Positions 51,932-60,565 of a stretch of 64,000 nt of DNA are shown here, piece by piece; positions within the stretch are counted from its first letter, which is position 1; every line of letters begins with the position of its first letter. Position numbers and translations under genes: made by a program. This stretch comes from Burkholderia anthina (GTDB lineage: Bacteria; Pseudomonadota; Gammaproteobacteria; Burkholderiales; Burkholderiaceae), in assembly GCF_902498995.1 (NCBI RefSeq), contig NZ_CABVLY010000027.1, positions 1-64,000 on the forward strand, written 5' to 3'. The notes under the pieces were generated by a model. That model did no database searches and was not told the origin of the DNA. It saw only the letters and a list, made by a program, of their open reading frames with translations.

Positions 51932-54900
51932 TCAAGCATCGGTAGCCGACGCACCCGACGGCGGCACGCCGTAGCCCGTCGAGTCCTTGCCCGCGACGTG
52001 AATCTTGCCGCCCGCGAGCGTGCGCAGCACGACATAGAACACCGGCGTGAGCATCAGCCCGAACAGCGTCACGCCGAGCATCCCGAAGAACACCGCGACA
52101 CCCATCGCGTGCCGCATCTCCGAGCCCGCGCCCGTCGACGTGACGAGCGGCACGACGCCCATGATGAAAGCGATCGACGTCATCAGGATCGGACGCAGCC
52201 GCAGCCGGCTCGCCTCGATCGCGGCCTCGAGCGGCGTCCTGCCGTCATGCTCGAGTTCGCGCGCGAATTCGACGATCAGGATCGCGTTCTTCGCCGACAG
52301 CCCCACCAGCACCATCAAGCCGATCTGCGTGAAGATGTTGTTGTCGCCCTGCGTGAGCCACACGCCCGTCAGCGCCGACAGAATGCTCATCGGCACGATC
52401 AGGATCACCGCGAGCGGCAGCGTCAGGCTTTCGTACAGCGCCGCGAGCACGAGGAACACGAGCAGCACGCTGATCGGGAACACATACATCGCCGAATCGC
52501 CCGCCAGAATCTGCTGGTACGTGAGGTCGGTCCATTCGAACCGCACGCCGCGCGGCAGCGTCTCATGCGCGATGCGCTCGATCGCGGCCTGCGCCTGCCC
52601 CGACGAGAAGCCCGGCGCCGGGCCGCCGTTGATGTCGGCCGCCGTGTAGCCGTTGTAGCGCACGACCATTTCCGGGCCGAACGTCGGCGTCACCGTGACG
52701 AGCGACGACAGCGGCACCATCTCGCCACGGTCGTTGCGGGTCTTCAACTGCAGGATGTCGTCCGGACGCTGACGGAACGGCGCATCGGCCTGCACGCGCA
52801 CCTGGTACACGCGCCCGAAGCGGTTGAAGTCGTTCACGTACAGCGAGCCGAGATACACCTGCATCGTGTTGAACACGTCGGTGACCGGCACGCCGAGCTG
52901 CTTCGCCTTCACACGGTCGAGATCGACGTTGAGCTGCGGCACGTTGATCTGGTAGCTCGTGAACAACGGGCCGAGTTCAGGCGCCTGCTGCGCGCGCTTG
53001 ATGAAATCGTTGGTCGCATCCGCGAGCCGTGCATAGCCGACCGCGCCGCGATCCTCGATCTGCATCTTGAACCCGCCGAGCGTACCGAGGCCAAGCACCG
53101 GCGGCGGCGGGAACACGGCGACGAACGAGTCCTTCATCGCGCTGTACTGCTGGTTCAGCGCACCCGCGATCGCGCCGGCCGACAGCGCCTTGCCATGCCG
53201 TTCCGAGAACGGCTTCAGCGTGACGAACACGATGCCCGCGCTCGAGCTGTTGGTGAAGCCGTTCACCGACAGCCCCGGGAACGCGACCGCGCTCTCGACG
53301 CCCGGCTGCTTCAGCGCGATCGAGCCCATGTCGCGAATCACCTTCTCGGTGCGGTCGAGCGATGCACCGTTCGGCAGTTGCGCGAACGCGATCAGGTATT
53401 CCTTGTCCTGCGCGGGCACGAAGCCGCCCGGCACGACCTTCGACACGAGCACGGTCGCGCCCACCAGCACGAGGTACACGCCGAGCATCAGCGTCTTGCG
53501 CGACAGCACGCCGCGCACGCCGCGGCCGTAGTTCTCCGCGCCGCGATGGAACACCTTGTTGAACCCGCGGAAGAAGCCGCCGAGCACGCGGTTCATCACG
53601 CGCGTGAGCCAGTCTTCCTTGTCGCCATGCCCCTTCAGCAGGATCGCGGACAGCGCCGGCGACAGCGTCAGCGAATTGAACGCCGAGATCACCGTCGAGA
53701 TCGCAATGGTCATCGCGAACTGCTTGTAGAACTGGCCGGTCAGGCCCGACATGAACGCGAGCGGCACGAACACGGCGACGAGCGTCAGCGCGATCGCGAT
53801 GATCGGCCCGCTCACTTCCTGCATCGCCTTGTAGGTCGCCTGCCGCGCGTTCATCCCGCTTTCGATGTTGCGCTCGACGTTCTCGACCACCACGATCGCA
53901 TCGTCGACCACGATCCCGATCGCGAGCACCATCCCGAACAACGACAACGCGTTGATCGAATACCCGAACGCCAGCAGCAGCGAGAACGTGCCGATGATCG
54001 ACACCGGCACCGCGATCAGCGGAATCAGCGATGCGCGCCAGGTCTGCAGGAACACGATCACGACGATCACGACCAGCGCGATCGCTTCGAGCAGCGTGTG
54101 CACGACGGCCTTGATCGACGAGCGCACGAACTGCGTCGGGTCATAGACGATCTTGTAGTCGACGCCGGCCGGCATGTCCTGCTTCAGCTCGGCCATCGTC
54201 TTGCGCACCTCGTCGGAGATCTGCAGCGAGTTCGCGCCCGGCGACTGGTTGATCGCCATCGCGACGGCCGGCTTGTTGTCGAGCAGCGAGCGCAGCCCGT
54301 ACTCGGACGCATCCAGCTCGATCCGCGCGATGTCGCGCAGGCGCGTGACGCCGCCGTCCGGCGTCGTCTTCACGACGATGTCGCCGAATTCGTCCTCCGT
54401 CTGCAGACGGCCGCGCGCGTTCACCGACAACTGCAGCGGCGTGCCGGGCAGCGACGGCGACGCGCCGATCACGCCGGCCGCGACCTGCACGTTCTGCTCG
54501 CGGATCGCCTGCACGACGTCCTCGGCGGACAGCCCGCGCTGCGCGACCTTCTGCGGATCGAGCCACACGCGCATCGCGTAGTCGCCCGAGCCCCACAGCT
54601 GCACCTGGCCGACGCCCTGGATCCGCGACAGGCGATCCTTCACGTTGATCAGCGCGTAGTTGCGCAGGTAGGTCATGTCGTAGCGGTTGTCCGGCGAGAT
54701 CAGGTGGACCACCATCGTCAGCGTCGGCGAGCTCTTCACCGTCGTGATGCCGAGCCGCTGCACGTCTTCCGGCAAGCGCGGCAACGCCTGGTTCACGCGG
54801 TTCTGCACGAGCTGCGTGGCCTTGTCCGGATCGGTGCCGAGCTTGAACGTGACGGTGATCGTCATGTTGCCGTCGCTGTTCGCCTGCGACTGCATGTACA

Positions 54901-55132
54901 GCATGTCCTCGACGCCGTTGATCTGTTCCTCGAGCGGCGACGCGACCGTCTCGGCGATCACCTTCGGGTTCGCGCCCGGGTACTGCGCCTTCACGATCAC
55001 GGAAGGCGGCACGACTTCCGGATATTCCGAAATCGGCAGCAGGAACATCGCGATCACCCCGCCGAGCAGGATGATGACTGATAGGACTCCTGCAAAGATC
55101 GGCCGGTCGATAAAGAATTTTGAGATGTTCAT
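51932..55132 (-). CDS. ceoB: RND multidrug efflux pump CeoB
   Basis: 1066-aa HAE1-family RND transporter, normal length, with 12 membrane segments and two large periplasmic loops. It begins NISKFFIDRPIFAGVLSVIILLGG; the proton-relay Asp pair lies in the fourth segment (GIVVDDAIVVVENVER). Drug/proton antiport across the inner membrane with CeoA and OpcM. The gene set and order llpE-ceoA-ceoB-opcM with a divergent LysR gene equals the B. cenocepacia ceo locus (bpeEF-oprC in B. pseudomallei), which exports chloramphenicol, trimethoprim and fluoroquinolones and is induced by salicylate. Confidence 0.95.
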   Translation of the reverse strand: MNISKFFIDRPIFAGVLSVIILLGGVIAMFLLPISEYPEVVPPSVIVKAQYPGANPKVIAETVASPLEEQINGVEDMLYMQSQANSDGNMTITVTFKLGTDPDKATQLVQNRVNQALPRLPEDVQRLGITTVKSSPTLTMVVHLISPDNRYDMTYLRNYALINVKDRLSRIQGVGQVQLWGSGDYAMRVWLDPQKVAQRGLSAEDVVQAIREQNVQVAAGVIGASPSLPGTPLQLSVNARGRLQTEDEFGDIVVKTTPDGGVTRLRDIARIELDASEYGLRSLLDNKPAVAMAINQSPGANSLQISDEVRKTMAELKQDMPAGVDYKIVYDPTQFVRSSIKAVVHTLLEAIALVVIVVIVFLQTWRASLIPLIAVPVSIIGTFSLLLAFGYSINALSLFGMVLAIGIVVDDAIVVVENVERNIESGMNARQATYKAMQEVSGPIIAIALTLVAVFVPLAFMSGLTGQFYKQFAMTIAISTVISAFNSLTLSPALSAILLKGHGDKEDWLTRVMNRVLGGFFRGFNKVFHRGAENYGRGVRGVLSRKTLMLGVYLVLVGATVLVSKVVPGGFVPAQDKEYLIAFAQLPNGASLDRTEKVIRDMGSIALKQPGVESAVAFPGLSVNGFTNSSSAGIVFVTLKPFSERHGKALSAGAIAGALNQQYSAMKDSFVAVFPPPPVLGLGTLGGFKMQIEDRGAVGYARLADATNDFIKRAQQAPELGPLFTSYQINVPQLNVDLDRVKAKQLGVPVTDVFNTMQVYLGSLYVNDFNRFGRVYQVRVQADAPFRQRPDDILQLKTRNDRGEMVPLSSLVTVTPTFGPEMVVRYNGYTAADINGGPAPGFSSGQAQAAIERIAHETLPRGVRFEWTDLTYQQILAGDSAMYVFPISVLLVFLVLAALYESLTLPLAVILIVPMSILSALTGVWLTQGDNNIFTQIGLMVLVGLSAKNAILIVEFARELEHDGRTPLEAAIEASRLRLRPILMTSIAFIMGVVPLVTSTGAGSEMRHAMGVAVFFGMLGVTLFGLMLTPVFYVVLRTLAGGKIHVAGKDSTGYGVPPSGASATDA

Positions 55133-55178
55133 GGGTTGCTCTGTCTGGTTGAACGCGGAAAACGTAGCGGCGTTCCGC

Positions 55179-56396
55179 TTACGATTCCGCCTTCGCCGGT
55201 GCGGCCGGCTTCGCGTTGTTCGCGAGCGGCGCGGACGGCGCATCGCCGCCCGTCATCGGGACCATGTGCGGCTTCACCTGCTCGCCCGGCCGCACGCGCT
55301 GCGTGCCGTTCACGATCACGCGATCGCCGGCCGACAAGCCGCTCACGATCACGCGCCGGTTGCCGTGCTGGTTGCCCTGCTGCACTTCGCGGTACGACAC
55401 GCGGCCCTGCTGGTCGACGACGAACACGAACTTCTTGTCCTGGTCGGTGTTGATCGCCACGTCGTCGACGAGCAGCGCCTGGTGCGGCGCGCTGCCGCCG
55501 ACCTTCACGCGCGCATAGAGGCCCGGGACGAGTTCGCCGTCCGCGTTGTCGAAGCGCGCGCGCACGCGGATCGTGCCCGATGACGTGTCGAGCCGGTTGT
55601 CGACCGAATCGATCACGCCGCTGCGCGAGTAGCCCGTCTCGTTCGCCAGGCCGAGCTCGACCGGCACCTTGCGGCCGTCGCGCGCGCCGTTGATGTATTG
55701 CAGGTAGGTCTGCTCGTCCGCATCGAACGACGCGTAGATCGGCGACACCGATACCAGCGTCGTCAGCGGCGCGGCCGACGCGCCGGCCGACACGACGTTG
55801 CCGACCGTGATCTCCGCGCGCGACACGCGGCCCGCTACCGGCGCCGTGATCCGCGTATAGCCGAGATTGATGCGCGCCGTTTCCAGCGCGGCTTCGGCGG
55901 CCTTCAGGTTCGCGTGCGCTTCGCGCGCGGCGTTCTGCTTCTCGTCGTAGTCGCGCTTGGCGATCGCGTTGTCGCCGATCAGCCGCTGCGCGCGCTGCCA
56001 GTCGCTCTGCGCGTAGCCGTCACGCGCCTGCGCGGCCGCGAGCTGAGCGGCCGCCCGGTCGGTGTCCGCCTGGTACGGGCGCGGGTCGATCACGAACAGC
56101 ACGTCGCCTTTCTTCACGAGCGCGCCGTCCTTGAAGTTCACCGCGACGATCGTGCCCGACACCTGCGGGCGCACGTCGACTTTCTCGACGGCTTCGAGGC
56201 GGCCCGAATAGCTTTGCCAGTCGGTGACGGTCTGCGGCACCACGGTCGCGACGTCGACTTCGGGCAGCGGCGCCGCCGCTTTCTCGGGCGCGTTCGCATT
56301 CACGCGCATCGCGCCGAACGTGCCGAGACCGACGACGGCGAGCGTCACGATCGCCGCGGTCGCGATTCGGGAACGAGAGGTACGTAGGATGGCCAT
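55179..56396 (-). CDS. ceoA: RND periplasmic adaptor CeoA
   Basis: 405-aa membrane fusion protein. An N-terminal hydrophobic anchor (residues about 11-30), barrel-sandwich halves (SGRLEAVEKVDVRPQVSGTIVAVNFKDGALVKKGDVLFVIDPRPY and LGYTRITAPVAGRVSRAEITVGNVV), a helical hairpin between them, and an Ala/Pro-rich C-terminal tail. No lipobox. It bridges CeoB and OpcM in the periplasm. GGAGATCC ribosome site; 46 bases before ceoB. Confidence 0.94.
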   Translation of the reverse strand: MAILRTSRSRIATAAIVTLAVVGLGTFGAMRVNANAPEKAAAPLPEVDVATVVPQTVTDWQSYSGRLEAVEKVDVRPQVSGTIVAVNFKDGALVKKGDVLFVIDPRPYQADTDRAAAQLAAAQARDGYAQSDWQRAQRLIGDNAIAKRDYDEKQNAAREAHANLKAAEAALETARINLGYTRITAPVAGRVSRAEITVGNVVSAGASAAPLTTLVSVSPIYASFDADEQTYLQYINGARDGRKVPVELGLANETGYSRSGVIDSVDNRLDTSSGTIRVRARFDNADGELVPGLYARVKVGGSAPHQALLVDDVAINTDQDKKFVFVVDQQGRVSYREVQQGNQHGNRRVIVSGLSAGDRVIVNGTQRVRPGEQVKPHMVPMTGGDAPSAPLANNAKPAAPAKAES

Positions 56397-56427
56397 GTGG
56401 ATCTCCAATAAGCGTGGATTGGTCTGG

Positions 56428-57288
56428 TTATTCGGAACGGTTCGGCTGGCGCGCCTGGAAGCGGCACTGGAAGAAGCGCACGGCTTCCTCCAGCGCGGCT
56501 TCATGCGTCGCGAGCGCCGCGTGCGAGACGTCCGGGTAGCGGATCACCTGCGTGAGCACGCCCGACGAAATCAGGCAGCCCGCATATTTCTCCGCTTCGA
56601 CGTGCAGCACGTCGTTCTGCGCGGTGACGACGAGCGTCGGCGGCAGGCCCGCGAGGCGCACCGATTCGAGCGGCGCCGCGTACGGGTGCATGCGCTGCGC
56701 CGCCTGCGGCAGATACGCGCGATAACAGGCCGCGCATTCGCGCGCGGTAATGTCCGACGACAGGCGTTCGGCGTCGCCGATGCGCGTCATGCTCGGATCG
56801 AGCATCGGCCCGAACAGCGCCTGCGCGGCGATCGACACCTCACCGCGATCGCGCGCGATGAACGCGAGACAGTTCGCGAGCTGCCCGCCCGCGTCATGGC
56901 CCGCGACGCCGATCTTCTTCGGATTGCCGCCGAACGCGCGGGCGCGCGTCGCGGCCCACACGGCGGCGCGATACGCATCCTCCGGCGCGGCCGGAAAAGG
57001 AAAGGCCGGCGCGAGCGAATAATCGACCGACACTACGAGCGCTGGTAAGCGTTCTGCTAAAAAACGCGCGGCGAAATCCGCGTCTTCGAGCGTGCCGCGC
57101 ACGAAGCCGCCGCCGTGGAAATAAAGCACTACCGGCAATCCGGTCTTGTCAGTGCGCCGATACAGGCGCAGCACGATGTCCTGCGCGTAGCCGGGGATTT
57201 CCACCTCCGCGACCGTCAGCGCCGCGCCGGCTCTGGCTTCGGCGGGCAATGCGGCTTGCAGGAATTTGCTGAATTCAGAAGCGTCCAT
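56428..57288 (-). CDS. llpE: LlpE, lipase/esterase-like protein of the ceo operon
   Basis: 286-aa alpha/beta hydrolase of the hormone-sensitive-lipase group. The oxyanion motif HGGGF (about residue 58) and a C-terminal catalytic-type His (DVSHAAL) are present, but the nucleophile elbow reads GHDAGG where GDSAGG is expected: the catalytic Ser is Asp. A classical esterase activity is therefore doubtful. First gene of the efflux operon, 31 bases before ceoA, divergent from ceoR. The ribosome site is weak. In B. cenocepacia llpE is co-transcribed with the pump but is not needed for efflux as far as I recall. Confidence 0.9.
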   Translation of the reverse strand: MDASEFSKFLQAALPAEARAGAALTVAEVEIPGYAQDIVLRLYRRTDKTGLPVVLYFHGGGFVRGTLEDADFAARFLAERLPALVVSVDYSLAPAFPFPAAPEDAYRAAVWAATRARAFGGNPKKIGVAGHDAGGQLANCLAFIARDRGEVSIAAQALFGPMLDPSMTRIGDAERLSSDITARECAACYRAYLPQAAQRMHPYAAPLESVRLAGLPPTLVVTAQNDVLHVEAEKYAGCLISSGVLTQVIRYPDVSHAALATHEAALEEAVRFFQCRFQARQPNRSE

Positions 57289-57340
57289 GACGATGCAGCA
57301 TCCATTTCGAGATGGAACGCATTCTGGGTCCGGCAGACAT

Positions 57341-57363
57341 CCGGATAAATGCCTATAATCCGG
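57341..57363. promoter_or_regulatory. LysR-type (T-N11-A) operator, likely CeoR site
   Basis: CCGGAT (57341-57346) and ATCCGG (57358-57363) are perfect inverted arms with an 11-base spacer, the textbook LysR form. A TATAAT at 57354-57359 overlaps it. It lies 53 bases from llpE and 98 bases from ceoR in the divergent gap. Confidence 0.75.
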
Positions 57364-57393
57364 CAACACAATTCAACGCCCCCGAACAATCCC

Positions 57394-57424
57394 AGGCTGC
57401 GTCGCCTACAAAGCGACGCAGCCT
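57394..57424 (+). other. Strong hairpin in the ceoR leader
   Basis: A perfect 12-bp stem AGGCTGCGTCGC/GCGACGCAGCCT (57394-57405 with 57413-57424, 7-base loop) followed by CTTTGTTCCC. It lies between the LysR box and the ceoR ribosome site, so it would be in the ceoR leader transcript or in the llpE upstream region. It could attenuate transcription or insulate the two promoters. Confidence 0.6.
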
Positions 57425-57460
57425 CTTTGTTCCCGGGCTCATTAGATTGCGGAGGTTGTG

Positions 57461-58465
57461 ATGGACCGGCTTCAGGCCATGCAGGTGTTTACTCGCGTCG
57501 TCGATACAAGCAGCTTCACCAAGGCAGCAGAAACGCTCAGCCTGCCGCGGGCGTCCGTCACGACGATCATCCAGAATCTCGAAGCATTCCTCGGCGTGCG
57601 TCTGATGCACCGGACCACGCGCCGGCTGTCGCTGACGCCGGACGGCGCCGCGTACTACGAACGATGCGTGCGGATCCTCGCCGATGTCGAGGAAACCGAA
57701 GCAAGCTTCCAGAACAACAACCGGAAGCCGCACGGAAAGTTGCGTATCGACATGCCGGGCTCGATCGGTCGGCTGCTCGTGATTCCGTCGCTGTGCGAAT
57801 TCCATACGCGCTATCCGGACATCGATCTGCAGCTCGGGCTGTCGGATCGCCCGGTCGATCTGCTGCAGGAAGGCGTCGATTGCGTGATCCGCGTCGGTGC
57901 GCTGCAGGACTCGTCGCTCGTCGCGCGCCGTGTCGGCCTGTTCGAAGGCGTGACGGTGGCCTCGCCCGACTATCTCGAGCGCCACGGCGAGCCGCAGACG
58001 ATCGAGGACCTGAACGACCACAAGGCCGTCAACTATTTCTCGAGCCGCACCGGCCGCACGATCGACTGGTCGTTCCTGATCGACGGCAAGGAAACCGAGA
58101 TCAAGATGAACGGCATCGTGTCGGTCAACGATGCGGATGCGTACGTGACCTGCGGCATCGAGGGTTTCGGGCTGATCCAGCCGCCGCTGTTCATGGTGCT
58201 GCCGCACCTGCGCGAAGGCCGGCTCAAGGAAGTGCTGCCCGGCATCAAGCCGCTGCCGATGCCGATCTCGGTCGTGTATCCGCATAGCCGGCACCTGTCG
58301 CCGAAGGTGCGCGTGTTCGTCGACTGGATCGCCGAAGTGTTCGACCGCTGCCCGCTGCTGAGCGGCAAGGGCAGCCTCGATGCGACGTGCAGCAAGCGCA
58401 CGTTCGAGGAAGCCGAGCGCGCACCGGCGCTCGATACGCCGGTCATCAACGAGTGGGTCGCGTAA
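57461..58465 (+). CDS. ceoR: LysR-family regulator of the efflux operon (CeoR/BpeT)
   Basis: 334-aa LysR regulator. N-terminal winged helix (MDRLQAMQVFTRVVDTSSFTKAAETLSLPRASVTTIIQNLEAFLGVRLMHRTTRRLSLT) and a C-terminal effector domain (residues about 90-295), with a C-terminal extension of about 35 residues. ATG at 57461 has GGAGG five bases before it; the GTG at 57458 is too close. Divergent from llpE-ceoAB-opcM, which the orthologue activates with salicylate or chloramphenicol. Confidence 0.93.
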   Translation: MDRLQAMQVFTRVVDTSSFTKAAETLSLPRASVTTIIQNLEAFLGVRLMHRTTRRLSLTPDGAAYYERCVRILADVEETEASFQNNNRKPHGKLRIDMPGSIGRLLVIPSLCEFHTRYPDIDLQLGLSDRPVDLLQEGVDCVIRVGALQDSSLVARRVGLFEGVTVASPDYLERHGEPQTIEDLNDHKAVNYFSSRTGRTIDWSFLIDGKETEIKMNGIVSVNDADAYVTCGIEGFGLIQPPLFMVLPHLREGRLKEVLPGIKPLPMPISVVYPHSRHLSPKVRVFVDWIAEVFDRCPLLSGKGSLDATCSKRTFEEAERAPALDTPVINEWVA

Positions 58466-58912
58466 GCATCTGAATCGCGGCGCGCGGGCTGGCCGGCCCG
58501 CGCGCCGTGCCGCATTCGTGCGGCTTCGGCGCCGCCTGGGCGCCACTTTGTGCTGCTACGGCGTCGCGTTCGCGCCGCCCTCCCCGCCGTACCCGTCATC
58601 GTTCCCGGATCCGCATCACACCTTTGCGTCGCGCGCGGCAATCGTTCGTGCGTGTCGTTGCACGGGCAGCGTCGCATCGCTGCGAGGCCCGCTGCACGCG
58701 GCTGTGCGCGATTTTCGAATGCCCCCGTCGGCATGGCGGATTGCGATTGTTCCACCATCACGACAATTCAATTCGCGTCAGGCGCATTTATCGCGCCGGA
58801 ACAGGTACCTAGAGTAAACCCTGTCGCGCACCTGTTGCGCATCGAACAGCCCGCTGGACGGGACCGGAGCAAGCGCTCACGCGCCAACTCCGACCAACAC
58901 AGGAGTTACGTC
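58466..58912. other. Non-coding stretch after ceoR
   Basis: Starts with a perfect 11-bp G+C-rich hairpin (58479-58489 with 58496-58506) without a T-run, perhaps the ceoR terminator. The remainder to 58912 is less G+C-rich and promoter-like near 58760-58830, but no clear -35/-10 was found. Overlapping frames here are not credible genes. Confidence 0.5.
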
Positions 58913-59209
58913 ATGAACCGCCGCCATCTTCTCTCCGCCGTCGCCCTCGCTCTCGTCGTGTCCGCACCGGCCTTCGCCGATACGAACACCCCGCATGCCG
59001 GCGACTACGGCAACACGTCGTGGTACTCGCAGCACACCAATGGCCCGCGCACCCGCGCCGAAGTCAGCGCGGAAGTCGTGCAGGCCCGCCGCGACGGCAC
59101 GCTGGCCTGGCTGCGCAAGGCAAATTCGTATCCGCAAGGCCTCGAAGTCGCGCAAGGCCCGTATCGCCCGACGCCGGAAAGCAACCAGCTCGCCGGCGGG
59201 GGCCGCTAA
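58913..59209 (+). CDS. DUF4148 small exported protein
   Basis: 98-aa protein with a signal peptide (residues about 1-22, ending PAFAD) and a short soluble part (TRAEVSAEVVQARRDGTLAWLRKANSYPQGLEVAQG) that is the DUF4148 pattern. Such proteins are numerous in Burkholderia; their function is unknown. AGGAG lies seven bases before the ATG. Confidence 0.85.
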   Translation: MNRRHLLSAVALALVVSAPAFADTNTPHAGDYGNTSWYSQHTNGPRTRAEVSAEVVQARRDGTLAWLRKANSYPQGLEVAQGPYRPTPESNQLAGGGR

Positions 59210-59305
59210 ACGCCCGTCAACGTGCAACGCCGCGCAACGGATGATCCGGTGCGCGGCGTCGCGATACCACCTACTCGATTAGTCAGTTAGTTGCAGGAGT
59301 CTGTG

Positions 59306-59395
59306 ATGAACGATCAACTTCCTTCGCCGCTCGATCATTGGGACGACACCACGCCCGTCTGGACGCCGTTCCGTTCCGCACCGCGATCGCACTGA
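59306..59395 (+). CDS. Possible 29-aa peptide
   Basis: ATG at 59306 has AGGAG six bases upstream, and the frame runs 29 codons (MNDQLPSPLDHWDDTTPVWT and nine more residues) to TGA at 59393. Strong ribosome site but no recognised family and no signal peptide. It lies 96 bases after the DUF4148 gene and just before the first 86-bp repeat. Could be the remains of a longer gene. Confidence 0.4.
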   Translation: MNDQLPSPLDHWDDTTPVWTPFRSAPRSH

Positions 59396-59443
59396 ACCGT
59401 GCGTTGATCGGTGCATTGACCCGTCGACGGGATCGTCCGGCCA

Positions 59444-59551
59444 TCAACGGCGCGGCACCCCGTCGCGCCATTCTCCCCAGTGCGTGACGATGTCCTGCAC
59501 CAGCGGGTTGCCCGCGCGGTACAGGTTTTCGGTGCCAGGGGCGAAGCCACC
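59444..59551 (-). pseudogene. Duplicated 3' fragment of the purine nucleoside permease gene
   Basis: This stretch encodes GGFAPGTENLYRAGNP and the rest of the C-terminus up to GVPRR-stop, the last 35 residues of the permease gene at 61436-62524, on the same strand. The 86 bases at 59448-59533 are identical to 61440-61525; the next 18 are similar with a few substitutions. Upstream of residue GG there is no further resemblance. It has no start of its own. Confidence 0.85.
59448..59533. repeat. 86-bp direct repeat, left copy
   Basis: Identical over 86 bases to 61440-61525 in the same orientation; the two copies begin 1,992 bases apart. The left edge falls at the permease stop codon in both copies (TGA here, TAA in the right copy). 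Confidence 0.95.
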
Positions 59552-59940
59552 GACCAGTGCAGCGTCTCGTGCGTTCGTTGCAGTAATGGTCGTAGCGACA
59601 CAATTGTCGACGTTCTCCGAAGTCAATCCAGTGGACGAATCCCATCAGGCGCGGCTACATCGATTGACACCGGCCAGGAACGCTGGCGCGTCGTGCTCGC
59701 CGTCATTCCCGATGTTCCGTTGGCCGCATATCGCGCGCCCAAGCTGCTTCAATCCCGATCGTCACGTCGGTTGAGCAGGCGCAAGAACACGTGTGCGCCA
59801 CGAAAAACCGCGGCCTTTCCCATCTCTCGTTCACACTTCCCAATCTTTGTTCGCTCCGCCGACCGAAATTGGGTACATCGTCGGTCGGCTTCAGGCACTT
59901 AGCATCGGCACTCCCAAAGATGTCCCTATGGAGCGTGCCT
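59552..59940. other. Lower-G+C stretch without recognised gene
   Basis: Bases 59552-59940 hold only short overlapping frames. G+C counted over 59821-59880 is 31 of 60, far below the neighbours. It probably contains the promoter of the following metallopeptidase-like gene. A longer start for that gene (59791) would use the end of this stretch but without a ribosome site. Confidence 0.5.
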
Positions 59941-60552
59941 ATGAATACGTCGCCACAACTCGATGTATCGTTCGACGAACCGCCAGTCTGCCCGAACATG
60001 ACGGATGCCGCGTTCAGGAAACGGATGCTTGAATTGCGGGACGAAGCCGTCGAGATCACACTGCAACGGCGTCGGGAACTGATGCGATGGAATCCGGCCA
60101 CCGAAGCTCGCGTCGTCGCGTGGTTCGGCTCGGCAAACATGAATGCAAGACGCAAACTCACGACGGGGCTCGACGCCCTTGCCAGAGTGATGGCTCGCCT
60201 CGGCCCAACGAACTTCGTCCGTGTCGGTTCCGATGCCGACCGGGAAACAGCATGTCTGCCGAACATGGAGAATGTCGACATCGAGGTTGCGCATGTCTGT
60301 CACCCCGACACTGCAACGCATACGATCGCCATCAGTCTCCCGTTCTGCTCGCTCCCGGAGCGATCGGCTGGAAACCTCTCCTCGCAGCAACTCACGATTG
60401 TTCATGAATGCGCCCATTTCGCGGACACCTTCGACGCCGGGGATCACCCGGCGGCATACGGTCGCCGGGCCTGCGCCCAGTTCGCCAAACGCTATCCGGG
60501 CATGGCGATCGGCAACGCGGACAACATCGCGTGGTTCATTCTGGCGCGGTGA
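59941..60552 (+). CDS. M35 (aspzincin)-type metallopeptidase-like protein
   Basis: 203-aa protein without signal peptide. Residues about 90-203 resemble the M35 deuterolysin/peptidyl-Lys metalloendopeptidase domain: HECAH at 155-159 (zinc His pair and Glu), an Asp-rich YG segment (D165, D168, Y173-G174) and GNADNIAWF. The third zinc ligand is not in the exact GTxDxxYG spacing. N-terminal about 80 residues are of unknown fold. GGAGC lies six bases before ATG 59941. Followed 13 bases on by a secreted protein gene. G+C and codon use differ from neighbours. Bacterial proteins of this kind are often toxin or type VI effectors; that role is inference. Confidence 0.75.
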   Translation: MNTSPQLDVSFDEPPVCPNMTDAAFRKRMLELRDEAVEITLQRRRELMRWNPATEARVVAWFGSANMNARRKLTTGLDALARVMARLGPTNFVRVGSDADRETACLPNMENVDIEVAHVCHPDTATHTIAISLPFCSLPERSAGNLSSQQLTIVHECAHFADTFDAGDHPAAYGRRACAQFAKRYPGMAIGNADNIAWFILAR

Positions 60553-60565
60553 ACTGGAGCGACCG

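Noticed and set aside
51860..55081. A 1,073-codon plus-strand open frame
   Set aside because: It is antisense to ceoB. The translation is dominated by Arg, His, Asp and Gln with no domain, as expected for the complementary strand of G+C-rich coding DNA.
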